Below the pieces are notes generated by a model, which did no database searches, was not told the DNA's origin, and was given only the letters and a program-made list of their open reading frames with translations. A program made the position numbers and the translations under genes. A stretch of DNA of 8,811 nt from Actinomycetota bacterium. GTDB lineage: Bacteria > Actinomycetota > Actinomycetes > Nanopelagicales > Nanopelagicaceae. Every line of letters starts with the position of its first letter. Position 1 is the stretch's first letter. Shown here piece by piece: positions 1 to 6,731 of the stretch. The stretch lies in NCBI GenBank assembly GCA_009927705.1, contig RFMK01000151.1, positions 1 to 8,811 of the forward strand, given 5' to 3'.

Positions 1-15
1 GGGGTGTGGGTCAGG

Positions 16-21
16 TAGTAT
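16..21 (+). promoter_or_regulatory. possible -10 box of the rpsB operon promoter
   Basis: TAGTAT matches four of the six bases of the TATAAT consensus, including the key T-A at the start and T at the end. Its -35 partner would lie before base 1, so it cannot be checked here. A start near base 28 would place the transcript start just before the first leader hairpin, which fits but does not prove it. Low confidence. Confidence 0.28.
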
Positions 22-29
22 TCCGCCCG

Positions 30-202
30 CACAGAAATAAACCTCTGTGACTTCACGCGTCTACTTCCCAATCGCACACGCGGCGATTGAACGAGGAAAC
101 CATCTCGGTCTGACTCGCAAGAGTTAGTCGGTGCTTAGACGCTAGAGAACCAACATCCGTTGGTTCACAAACCGATGCGAACGAAAAGTTCGCCTAAAGG
201 AG
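30..202 (+). promoter_or_regulatory. structured 5' leader of rpsB with five hairpins and the Shine-Dalgarno
   Basis: No credible gene lies here. Five short stems can be drawn in order: 30-35 with 44-49 (8-base loop); 69-75 with 83-89 (7-base loop); 110-116 with 121-127 (one G-U pair, GCAA tetraloop of GNRA type); 147-154 with 159-166 (eight perfect pairs, ATCC loop); and 177-182 with 188-193 (GAAAA loop). The last stem ends two bases before the strong Shine-Dalgarno AAAGGAG at 196-202. None is followed by a T-run, so they do not look like terminators. In E. coli the rpsB leader is folded and lets S2 repress its own operon; a comparable role here is inference, as no homology to that leader is claimed. 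Confidence 0.5.
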
Positions 203-211
203 CGTGCCGCC

Positions 212-1048
212 ATGGCGGTTGTAACAATGCGAGAACTCCTCGACAGCGGTGTTCATTTCGGACACCAGACTCGTCGTTGGAATCCAAAGATGAAGCGCTT
301 TATCTTTACTGAGCGCAACGGTATCTACATCATCGACATCCAACAGTCACTTGCTCTTATCGATAAGGCATACGACTTCGTCAAAGACACCGTCGCTAAG
401 GGCGGCAATGTCCTTTTTGTTGGAACAAAGAAGCAAGCGCAAGAGCCGATTCAAAATCAGGCTAATCGCGTAGGAATGCCATTCGTCACTGAGCGTTGGC
501 TCGGCGGAATGCTTACTAACTTCCCAACCGTTTATAAGCGCATCCAGCGCCTCAAAGAATTGGAAGCTCTCGAAGCTTCAAACGATCAGGTTCTCACTAA
601 GAAAGAATTGCTCTTGCTTCGCCGTGAGCGCGAGAAGCTTCATAAGAACCTTGACGGTATCCGCAACATGACCAAGCTTCCTGCTGCTGTCTGGGTTGTC
701 GACACAAAGAAGGAACACCTCGCTGTTGCTGAAGCGCACAAGCTTGGAATTCCTGTTATCGCAATCCTTGATACAAACTGCGATCCAGATGAAGTTGATT
801 TCAAGATTCCTGGAAATGACGATGCAATTCGCTCCGTCACCCTTTTGACCCGCGTGATTGCAGATGCAGTTGCTGCAGGTCTCCAAGCACGTTCTGCCAA
901 TGTCGCAAAGGAAGCAACCGAAGCTGCAAAAGCTGGCGCTGATTCCGTAGCGGCTGGCGAACCACTTGCTGATTGGGAGAAGGAACTTTTGGGTAATTCG
1001 GCTTCGGAGGCAACTGACAATAAATCCAATGAAAGCGCAGGAGCATAA
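212..1048 (+). CDS. rpsB: 30S ribosomal protein S2
   Basis: Structural protein of the 30S subunit, which joins late in assembly at the head-platform junction and is needed for S1 binding in bacteria that have S1. The 278-residue product shows the N-terminal family signature (MRELLDSGVHFGHQTRRWNP, residues 6-25), the RWLGGMLTNF block (95-104), and the second signature around DTNCDPDEVDFKIPGNDDA (187-205). The coiled insertion near residues 110-150 is rich in K, R, E and L, as usual for S2. The tail EPLADWEKELL (250-260) is the actinobacterial type and is followed by a short polar end. The ATG at 212 is preceded by AAAGGAG with a 9-base spacer. First gene of the operon; its stop abuts the start of tsf, so the two are almost certainly cotranslated. 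Regulation may act through the folded leader. Confidence 0.98.
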   Translation: MAVVTMRELLDSGVHFGHQTRRWNPKMKRFIFTERNGIYIIDIQQSLALIDKAYDFVKDTVAKGGNVLFVGTKKQAQEPIQNQANRVGMPFVTERWLGGMLTNFPTVYKRIQRLKELEALEASNDQVLTKKELLLLRREREKLHKNLDGIRNMTKLPAAVWVVDTKKEHLAVAEAHKLGIPVIAILDTNCDPDEVDFKIPGNDDAIRSVTLLTRVIADAVAAGLQARSANVAKEATEAAKAGADSVAAGEPLADWEKELLGNSASEATDNKSNESAGA

Positions 1049-1876
1049 GTGGCATACACAGCAGAAGATGTAAAACGTCTCCGCGAGGCAACAGCAGCCG
1101 GCATGGTCGACTGCAAGAAAGCCCTCGATGAGGCAGGCGGCGATTTCAACAAAGCTGTAGAAATCATCCGCGTCAAAGGCTTGAAGGGTGTCACCAAGCG
1201 CGAAGGTCGTTCCACATCAAATGGTCTGATCGCTGCGAAAGCAGAGGGCACATCAGCTGTGATGCTCGAGCTCAATTGCGAAACTGATTTCGTTGCAAAG
1301 GGCGATCGCTTTCAAGCAGTTGCCGATGAATTACTCGCGCACCTGTTCGCCACAAAGCAGAACGATCTTGCTGCATTCGTTGCTTCAAAACTTCCTTCAG
1401 GTAAGGCAGTTCAAGAAGCAATTGATGAAGCTAATGCAACTTTGGGTGAGAAAGTAGAACTACGTCGTATTGCTGTTATCGATGGCACTGCTACCGCGTT
1501 GTACTTGCACCGCACTAGCCCAGATCTTCCGCCGCAAGTCGGAGTTCTTGTTGCACTCGCAAAAGCAGATGACGTTGTTGGTAAGGATGTTGCCCAACAC
1601 ATCGCAGCTTTCGCACCGCAGTTCCTCAACCGCGAATCAGTCCCAGCGGATGTCATCGAAAATGAACGTCGCGTTGCAGAGGAGACTGCTCGTAATGAGG
1701 GCAAGCCTGATGCTGCAATCGCCAAGATCGTTGAAGGCCGGGTAACTGGTTTCATCAAGGAAGTCTCACTCCTTGAACAAGCTTTCGCTAAGGACCAGAA
1801 GAAATCTGTCCAACAAGTCCTCGCAGACGCAGGAAACTCCGTGTCTGCCTTCTATCGATTCCGAGTAGGTCAGTAA
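1049..1876 (+). CDS. tsf: translation elongation factor Ts (EF-Ts)
   Basis: Guanine nucleotide exchange factor that releases GDP from EF-Tu. The 275-residue product has an N-terminal UBA-like domain (about 1-45) with the first family signature LREATAAGMVDCKKAL (11-26), where the usual glycine after the threonine is alanine. The second signature ELNCETDFVAK lies at 74-84 and contains the TDFV residues that insert into the EF-Tu G domain. The dimerisation core fills the rest, and the length is normal for the full form of EF-Ts. The start is GTG at 1049, directly after the rpsB TAA with no gap; AGGAG at 1039-1043, inside the end of rpsB, serves as the Shine-Dalgarno. The arrangement predicts translational coupling with S2, and the rpsB-tsf pair is among the most conserved in bacteria. 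Confidence 0.98.
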   Translation: MAYTAEDVKRLREATAAGMVDCKKALDEAGGDFNKAVEIIRVKGLKGVTKREGRSTSNGLIAAKAEGTSAVMLELNCETDFVAKGDRFQAVADELLAHLFATKQNDLAAFVASKLPSGKAVQEAIDEANATLGEKVELRRIAVIDGTATALYLHRTSPDLPPQVGVLVALAKADDVVGKDVAQHIAAFAPQFLNRESVPADVIENERRVAEETARNEGKPDAAIAKIVEGRVTGFIKEVSLLEQAFAKDQKKSVQQVLADAGNSVSAFYRFRVGQ

Positions 1877-1902
1877 CCTATATCGGTAGATTTGCTTAAA
1901 GA

Positions 1903-1954
1903 AAGGAGCACTCGCATGGCTAACTCTCGTAAGAGCTATAAGCGAGTGCTCCTT
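1903..1954 (+). promoter_or_regulatory. 13-bp inverted repeat enclosing the pyrH start codon and masking its Shine-Dalgarno
   Basis: Bases 1903-1915 are perfectly complementary to 1942-1954 (core GGAGCACTCGC / GCGAGTGCTCC plus two A-T pairs at the base). The left arm contains AAGGAG of the ribosome binding site and stops one base before the ATG at 1916. The 26-base loop holds the start codon and can form an inner stem, 1924-1927 with 1932-1935, closed by CGTA. The right arm lies in codons 9-13 of pyrH. Folded in mRNA it would hide the Shine-Dalgarno, so it may act as a translational switch or set low expression of UMP kinase. No T-run follows the stem, so it is not a terminator. The pairing is seen; the function is inferred. 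Confidence 0.6.
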
Positions 1955-2638
1955 AAACTTTCTGGCGAAGTATTTGGTGGCGAAAAAGGCGTTGGCGTTG
2001 ACCCTGATGTCGTAAATGATGTCGCGCTACAAATTGCAGAAGTTGTTCGCAGCGGTGTTGAAGTAGCAATTGTTGTCGGAGGTGGAAATTACTTCCGTGG
2101 AGCTGAACTTCAAGAGCGCGGCATGGATCGTGCTCGGGCCGACTACATGGGCATGCTCGGCACCGTCATGAACTGCCTTGCACTCCAAGATTTCTTGGAG
2201 AAAGAAGGCATCGATACTCGCGTCCAAACTGCGATTGCCATGGGACAAGTTGCTGAGCCGTACATTCCACGTCGTTCGATTCGCCACTTGGAAAAAGGTC
2301 GAGTTGTAATCTTCGGCGCTGGTGCAGGAATGCCATTCTTCACAACCGATACAGTCGCAGCACAACGAGCTCTAGAAATCGGCGTAGATGCGCTCCTGCT
2401 TGCAAAGAGTGGAGTCGATGGCGTTTATTCTGCAGATCCGCGCAAAGATAAGAGCGCCACAAAGTTCGAATTTATCTCGTACGACGAAGTGCTTTCTAAA
2501 TCTCTAGCTGTTGCCGATGCTGCTGCATTTAGTCTCTGCCGTGAGAACAAACTGCCAATCGTCGTATTTAATCTTTTGGAAAAGGGCAACATCGCACGCG
2601 CCGTTCGTGGCGAATCCATCGGAACGTTAGTCAATTAA
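1916..2638 (+). CDS. pyrH: UMP kinase (uridylate kinase)
   Basis: Phosphorylates UMP to UDP with ATP, the step feeding UTP and CTP synthesis; bacterial enzymes are hexamers of the amino-acid-kinase fold, usually activated by GTP and inhibited by UTP. The 240-residue product shows the phosphate-binding KLSGE (14-18), the GGGNYFRG loop (55-62), the ADYMGMLGTVMN block (75-86), and the MPFFTTDTVAAQRA segment (139-152) that binds UMP, followed by DGVYSADPR (168-176). The start is set at ATG 1916 because GAAAGGAG (1901-1908) stands 7 bases before it; an in-frame TTG at 1892 would place six codons over the Shine-Dalgarno and is rejected. It lies 39 bases after tsf, the largest gap in the operon, and its start region sits in a strong inverted repeat. 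Product gives UDP/UTP/CTP, and CTP is the substrate of CdsA two genes downstream. Confidence 0.97.
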   Translation: MANSRKSYKRVLLKLSGEVFGGEKGVGVDPDVVNDVALQIAEVVRSGVEVAIVVGGGNYFRGAELQERGMDRARADYMGMLGTVMNCLALQDFLEKEGIDTRVQTAIAMGQVAEPYIPRRSIRHLEKGRVVIFGAGAGMPFFTTDTVAAQRALEIGVDALLLAKSGVDGVYSADPRKDKSATKFEFISYDEVLSKSLAVADAAAFSLCRENKLPIVVFNLLEKGNIARAVRGESIGTLVN

Positions 2639-2656
2639 GGAAACCAGGGGAGCGTC

Positions 2657-3217
2657 ATGACAATCCAAGCGGTACTCACAGATACGAATTCCAAGATGAA
2701 CAAAGCGGTAGATGTCGCAAAGGAAGACTTTGCTGCAATCCGCACTGGACGCGCTCATCCATCCATGTTCGCCAAAATTATGGTCGAGTACTACGGCACT
2801 CAAACTCCACTTTCACAGCTTGCAACAGTCCAGGTACCTGAAGCGCGCACCGCGCTTGTAACCCCATTTGATAAGGGCGCAATTCCTTCGATTGAAAAAG
2901 CAATCCGCGAGTCAGATCTCGGCGTTAATCCTGGTGGAGATGGAAATGTCATCCGAGTGAATTTCCCTCAACTAACCGAAGAACGTCGCAAAGAGTTCAT
3001 CAAGGTCGCAAAGGCAAAAGCGGAAGATTCAAAGATTTCAATCCGCTCGATTCGCCGCGCTGCGAAGGAAGCCATGGAAAAGCTGGAGAAGGATGGTCAG
3101 ATTGGCAAAGATGACCTAACTCGTGGCGAAAAAGAGTTAGAAAAAGTGACGTCTGATCACACGACGAAGATTGATGAGCTGTTGAAGCATAAAGAGGCCG
3201 AACTTCTCGAAGTCTAA
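2657..3217 (+). CDS. frr: ribosome recycling factor
   Basis: Acts with EF-G after termination to split the post-termination ribosome so that subunits can be reused. The 186-residue product has the normal length of the family. It shows the helical start with IRTGRAHPSM (28-37), the hinge and beta domain in the middle, NPGGDGNVIRVNFPQLTEERRKE (91-113 region), and SIRRAAKEAMEKL (131-143) with the arginine equivalent to the essential Arg132 of E. coli RRF. The last third is a long charged helix typical of the three-helix bundle. The ATG at 2657 follows AGGGGAG (2646-2652) by only 4 bases, a tight but usable spacing. It sits 18 bases after pyrH; the pyrH-frr pair is conserved widely in bacteria. 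Confidence 0.98.
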   Translation: MTIQAVLTDTNSKMNKAVDVAKEDFAAIRTGRAHPSMFAKIMVEYYGTQTPLSQLATVQVPEARTALVTPFDKGAIPSIEKAIRESDLGVNPGGDGNVIRVNFPQLTEERRKEFIKVAKAKAEDSKISIRSIRRAAKEAMEKLEKDGQIGKDDLTRGEKELEKVTSDHTTKIDELLKHKEAELLEV

Positions 3218-3232
3218 CTTTGAGTTGAAGAT

Positions 3233-4078
3233 ATGAGCGACCTCCACTCCATCAACGAGGCGATCAACAAGCGCGCTGGAAGAAAACTGATTCCTTCAAT
3301 CATTGTCGGCCTTTTTCTTCTTGCAGTTATCTTCTCGACAATGGCATTTGTTCCAGCCCTTTTCGCTCTCTTTGTTGGTAGCGCAGTTTTGATTGCGCTA
3401 CATGAACTAACCGCAGCCCTCAAACTTAATTCGATAGCCCTGAATTACCTTCATCTCGCTCTGTCGACCGGACTGATTCTCGGTGCGGCATGGATTGGTG
3501 GATTACCAGGTCTCTCTGTCTCGGTCGTACTTGCACTAATTGCAAATCTTTTTCTTGCTCTTTTGCAAGGAACCGAAGGATTCATTAAGAATGCAACTGC
3601 CCGTGCCTTCACTCTCTTGTATCCCGGATTTGTTGCCGGCTTCATCTTTCTTCTCGCTCGCTCTGGAGACGGTTTTGCCTACATAGCAACGCTCGTGATT
3701 CTGGTTGGTTGTAACGATACATTCGCTTATCTTTTCGGAGTTCTCCTCGGTAAACATCCATTGGCACCAAAGATTTCGCCGAAGAAAACCTGGGAAGGTT
3801 TCATTGGCGGCCTGATTTTCACTGCAATTGGTGGCGCGATTTCCTTCTATTACTTACTTGATCATCACCCCGTCGTAGGCGCTTTGGCAGGTTTTGCCGC
3901 AGTGTTAGCAGCTACGGTCGGTGACTTGGTTGAGAGCGCAATCAAACGCGATCTCTCGATCAAGGATATGGGAACGCTCCTTCCTGGACATGGAGGCATG
4001 TTGGATCGCCTTGATTCAGCGCTCATTACTGCTCCCGTCATGTGGTGCTTCATCGAACTTTTGAAACGTCTGTCATGA
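3233..4078 (+). CDS. cdsA: phosphatidate cytidylyltransferase (CDP-diacylglycerol synthase)
   Basis: Integral membrane enzyme converting CTP and phosphatidic acid to CDP-diacylglycerol, the branch point for phosphatidylglycerol, cardiolipin and phosphatidylinositol. The 281-residue product has a short charged N-terminus (1-18) and then several hydrophobic segments, visible near 20-58, 70-112, 127-142, 148-173, 188-209 and 213-230. The family signature is complete at 235-261: it begins SAIKRDLSIKD and ends PGHGGMLDRLD, with the metal- and CTP-binding acidic residues. The SPKKTWEGFIGG block (182-193) is also typical. The ATG at 3233 is the first possible start after an in-frame stop at 3221. 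No good Shine-Dalgarno precedes it (only GAAG two bases away), so initiation may rely on coupling with frr, which ends 15 bases upstream. The gene ends in a four-base overlap with rlmN. Confidence 0.95.
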   Translation: MSDLHSINEAINKRAGRKLIPSIIVGLFLLAVIFSTMAFVPALFALFVGSAVLIALHELTAALKLNSIALNYLHLALSTGLILGAAWIGGLPGLSVSVVLALIANLFLALLQGTEGFIKNATARAFTLLYPGFVAGFIFLLARSGDGFAYIATLVILVGCNDTFAYLFGVLLGKHPLAPKISPKKTWEGFIGGLIFTAIGGAISFYYLLDHHPVVGALAGFAAVLAATVGDLVESAIKRDLSIKDMGTLLPGHGGMLDRLDSALITAPVMWCFIELLKRLS

Positions 4079-5187
4079 CGGAATTGAAATTGGTTTTTGA
4101 GGAGCCCAAGCAACGGAAGAAAGCGCCCGAACACTTGGCTGACCTAACAAAAGAAGAGCGTCGCGCAAAGGCTGAATCACTTGGCCTGCCAGCATTCCGA
4201 GCAAATCAGATCTCTACTCATTACTTCACGCATTACAACGACGATCCTGATTCGTGGAGTGATATTCCTGCAGCTATGAGGCCGCTTGTTGCCGAACACT
4301 TCCTGCCAAAACTCATCACATTGGTGCGTTCCATCAGTTGCGATAACGGGAAGACTCGCAAAGACTTGTGGCGACTACATGATGGCGTTCTCGTCGAATC
4401 AGTGCTGATGCGCTATTCCGATCGCACCACCGTTTGTATTTCCTCTCAAGCAGGATGTGGAATGAACTGCCCGTTCTGTGCGACGGGACAGGCTGGACTA
4501 ACGCGAAATCTCACTGCCGGTGAAATCACTTCTCAGATTGTTGCCTCAGCACGTGCGTGCGCGACGGGTGAATTACCTGGTGGCCCTACTCGACTTTCGA
4601 ATGTTGTTTTCATGGGAATGGGGGAGCCGCTTGCGAACTACAACGCAGTACTCCGCACGGTTCGAAACATCATTACACCCCAACCTGATGGCCTTGGTAT
4701 CGGAGCGCGCTCCGTTACGGTTTCAACCGTTGGACTTGTGACTGGAATTGAGAAGCTCACCGAAGAAGATTTACAAGTCACGCTTGCCGTCTCGCTCCAT
4801 ACCCCTGACGATGAATTGCGCGACACCTTGGTACCAATCAATTCTCGTTGGAAAGTGAAAGAAGTTCTTGCTGCTGCGGACAAGTACGCCGATAAAACTG
4901 GACGTCGCTATTCAATTGAATATGCGTTGATTCGCGACATTAATGATCAACAATGGCGCGCAGATCTATTGGGACGACTTTTGAAGAATCGACATGCCCA
5001 TGTGAACTTGATTCCACTGAACCCAACACCCGGCTCAAAGTGGACCGCCTCGCGAAAAGAAGATGAACGTACCTTCGTCCGAACCTTAGAAAACTATGGA
5101 GTTCCGGTAACAGTGAGAGATACTCGAGGCCGTGAAATAGATGGCGCCTGTGGCCAACTTGCTGCAGCAGAAGTAACGAATAAATAA
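4075..5187 (+). CDS. rlmN: dual-specificity 23S rRNA/tRNA adenine-C2 methyltransferase RlmN
   Basis: Radical-SAM enzyme that makes 2-methyladenosine at A2503 of 23S rRNA, in the peptide exit region, and in E. coli also at A37 of some tRNAs. The 370-residue product has an N-terminal RNA-binding domain (about 1-100), then the cluster motif CGMNCPFC with C128, C132 and C135. C121 in VCISSQ and C359 in DGACGQL match the two extra cysteines of the methyl-transfer mechanism, of which the C-terminal one carries the methyl group. GMGEP (181-185) is the SAM-binding motif. All these residues are intact. The start chosen is ATG 4075, which overlaps the cdsA stop as ATGA; an in-frame GTG at 4042 would add eleven residues read from inside cdsA without a Shine-Dalgarno. 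Coupled translation with cdsA is likely. The closest alternative, Cfr, is less likely given the operon position. Confidence 0.95.
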   Translation: MTELKLVFEEPKQRKKAPEHLADLTKEERRAKAESLGLPAFRANQISTHYFTHYNDDPDSWSDIPAAMRPLVAEHFLPKLITLVRSISCDNGKTRKDLWRLHDGVLVESVLMRYSDRTTVCISSQAGCGMNCPFCATGQAGLTRNLTAGEITSQIVASARACATGELPGGPTRLSNVVFMGMGEPLANYNAVLRTVRNIITPQPDGLGIGARSVTVSTVGLVTGIEKLTEEDLQVTLAVSLHTPDDELRDTLVPINSRWKVKEVLAAADKYADKTGRRYSIEYALIRDINDQQWRADLLGRLLKNRHAHVNLIPLNPTPGSKWTASRKEDERTFVRTLENYGVPVTVRDTRGREIDGACGQLAAAEVTNK

Positions 5188-5202
5188 CTGCCTTCAACTG
5201 CC

Positions 5203-5231
5203 TTGATAGGCCGAGGTTGGCTAACTAAACT
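5203..5231 (+). promoter_or_regulatory. putative sigma-70-type promoter of the polyamine unit
   Basis: TTGATA (5203-5208) and TAAACT (5226-5231) are separated by exactly 17 bases and resemble the -35 and -10 boxes of housekeeping promoters; TAAACT fits the TAnnnT form common in Actinobacteria. A start near 5238 would leave an untranslated leader of about 18 bases with the Shine-Dalgarno AGGGGG (5245-5250) before the GTG at 5256. No intrinsic terminator is visible between rlmN and this site, so read-through from the upstream operon is also possible. Confidence 0.55.
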
Positions 5232-5255
5232 CAAGTCCTCACCTAGGGGGATGTA

Positions 5256-6683
5256 GTGAAGACGCTTCAAAATTTCATTAATGGCCGGAAAGTTTCGTCA
5301 TCGTCAGATAAGACCCAAGATCTCATCAATCCTGCAACGGGAGAAGTTTTCGCAAAAGCTCCTATTTCTAATGCACCTGATGTAGATAAGGCGATGAAGG
5401 CAGCTGAAAAAGCATTTGAAGTCTGGAAAGAATCAACTCCAGGTGAGCGCCAGAAGGCTATAAACAAGATCGCAGATGCAATCGAAGCTCGCTCCGAAGA
5501 ATTAATACAGATTGAAAGCGAGAACACTGGAAAACCGATTGCTGTAACTCGCGCTGAAGAAATCGGCCCGATGTTGGATCAGATTCGTTTTTTCGCGGGA
5601 GCAGCACGTCACCTCGAAGGACGCTCTGCCGCAGAATATTTCAAGGGACATACCTCTTTTATTCGGCGCGAACCCATCGGAGTTTGCGCACAAGTCACCC
5701 CATGGAACTACCCAATGATGATGGCGGTATGGAAATGGGCACCTGCTATTGCAGCCGGCAACACGGTCGTACTCAAGCCAAGCGATACCACTCCAGTCTC
5801 AACAGTCTGGATGGCAGAGTTGATGCAAGAGTTCTTACCTGAAGGTGTAATAAACGTTGTTGTCGGTGATCGTGACACAGGCAAAGCGCTCGTTGAACAT
5901 GAAATTCCACAATTCATTTCTATCACCGGCTCGGTACGTGCCGGAATGGAAGTTGCTAGCAGCGCAGCAAAAGATTTAAAGAGAGTGCACCTCGAACTTG
6001 GCGGAAAAGCGCCCGTTGTTATCTTTGACGATGCAAACCTTGAAGCAGCCTGCGAGTGGATTGCAGTCGCTGGTTACTTTAATGCCGGTCAAGATTGCAC
6101 TGCTGCAACGCGAGTTCTCGTCGAAGCAAGCGCATATGACGATGTCGTTGCGCTCTTGAGCGAACAAGCCAAGAACGTAATTAAAGTTGGAGCACCCGAT
6201 GAAGATGTACTTGTCGGACCCGTTAATAACGCTAATCAACTCGCTCGCGTTAAGGGATTCCTTGATCGCGTGCCAGCACATGCTCGAGTTACTGCTGGCG
6301 GAACTGCGATTGATCGCCCAGGATATTTCTGGAACCCAACCGTGGTTGCTGATCTCAAACAAGATGATGAGATGATTCAAAATGAGATTTTTGCACCTGT
6401 CATCACTGTTCAGAAGTTCACAGATGAAGCTGAAGCTGTTCGACACGCTAATGGCGTGAAGTACGGTCTCGCCTCTAGTGTGTGGACCAAGGACCATGGA
6501 CGCGCGATGAGAATGGCAAAGGCTTTTGACTTCGGATGCGTCTGGATCAATACCCATATTCCGATGGTTGCTGAGATGCCACATGGCGGTTTCAAGCACT
6601 CTGGCCATGGCAAAGACCTCTCTGGCTACGGATTTGAGGAATACACGCGCATCAAACATGTCATGACCAATCTCAACGCCTGA
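5256..6683 (+). CDS. gamma-aminobutyraldehyde dehydrogenase (aldehyde dehydrogenase family)
   Basis: NAD(P)-dependent aldehyde dehydrogenase. The 475-residue product resembles E. coli PatD (YdcW), which oxidises 4-aminobutanal from putrescine to GABA, and has nearly the same length. Visible residues: N151 in the PWNYP oxyanion motif, K174 in LKPS for the cofactor, the general base E247 in HLELGGKAPV, and the nucleophile C281 in NAGQDCTAA. The C-terminal block NTHIPMVAEMPHGGFKHSGHGKDLSGYG is close to the PatD version as recalled. The start is GTG 5256 after AGGGGG with a five-base spacer; the reading frame ends in tandem stops TGA TAG (6681-6686). The next gene, a polyamine-binding protein, starts 48 bases later and supports the polyamine assignment. 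A related betaine-aldehyde or succinic-semialdehyde activity cannot be excluded from sequence alone. The enzyme producing the aldehyde is not in the window. Confidence 0.85.
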   Translation: MKTLQNFINGRKVSSSSDKTQDLINPATGEVFAKAPISNAPDVDKAMKAAEKAFEVWKESTPGERQKAINKIADAIEARSEELIQIESENTGKPIAVTRAEEIGPMLDQIRFFAGAARHLEGRSAAEYFKGHTSFIRREPIGVCAQVTPWNYPMMMAVWKWAPAIAAGNTVVLKPSDTTPVSTVWMAELMQEFLPEGVINVVVGDRDTGKALVEHEIPQFISITGSVRAGMEVASSAAKDLKRVHLELGGKAPVVIFDDANLEAACEWIAVAGYFNAGQDCTAATRVLVEASAYDDVVALLSEQAKNVIKVGAPDEDVLVGPVNNANQLARVKGFLDRVPAHARVTAGGTAIDRPGYFWNPTVVADLKQDDEMIQNEIFAPVITVQKFTDEAEAVRHANGVKYGLASSVWTKDHGRAMRMAKAFDFGCVWINTHIPMVAEMPHGGFKHSGHGKDLSGYGFEEYTRIKHVMTNLNA

Positions 6684-6731
6684 TAGATTTCCGCAGATTC
6701 GAACGGCCGACATAGAAGAGAAAGTGAAGCG

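Noticed and set aside
30..49. Hairpin as a terminator of the upstream gene
   Set aside because: Only six pairs and no T-run after it; it fits better as part of the rpsB leader.
1..60. End or start of a neighbouring gene at the left edge
   Set aside because: Two plus-strand frames reach a stop at 39 and 48 and one minus-strand frame stays open, but the pieces are too short to recognise.
47..127. 26-codon GTG frame in the rpsB leader
   Set aside because: No Shine-Dalgarno precedes it, it runs through predicted hairpins, and the peptide shows no leader-peptide feature such as a run of one amino acid.
640..1275. 211-codon open frame on the minus strand across rpsB and tsf
   Set aside because: It spans two highly conserved genes antisense, and its Ser/Ala/Arg-rich translation is typical of a shadow frame.
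1892..1915. Earlier TTG start for pyrH
   Set aside because: It would translate through the strong Shine-Dalgarno GAAAGGAG, and the ATG at 1916 has ideal spacing and gives the usual protein length.
4042..4074. Earlier GTG start for rlmN inside cdsA
   Set aside because: No ribosome binding site is visible and the ATGA overlap at 4075 is a standard coupled start.
5207..5223. Small hairpin after rlmN as a terminator
   Set aside because: The stem has only five pairs with a bulge and no T-run, and it overlaps the likely promoter.
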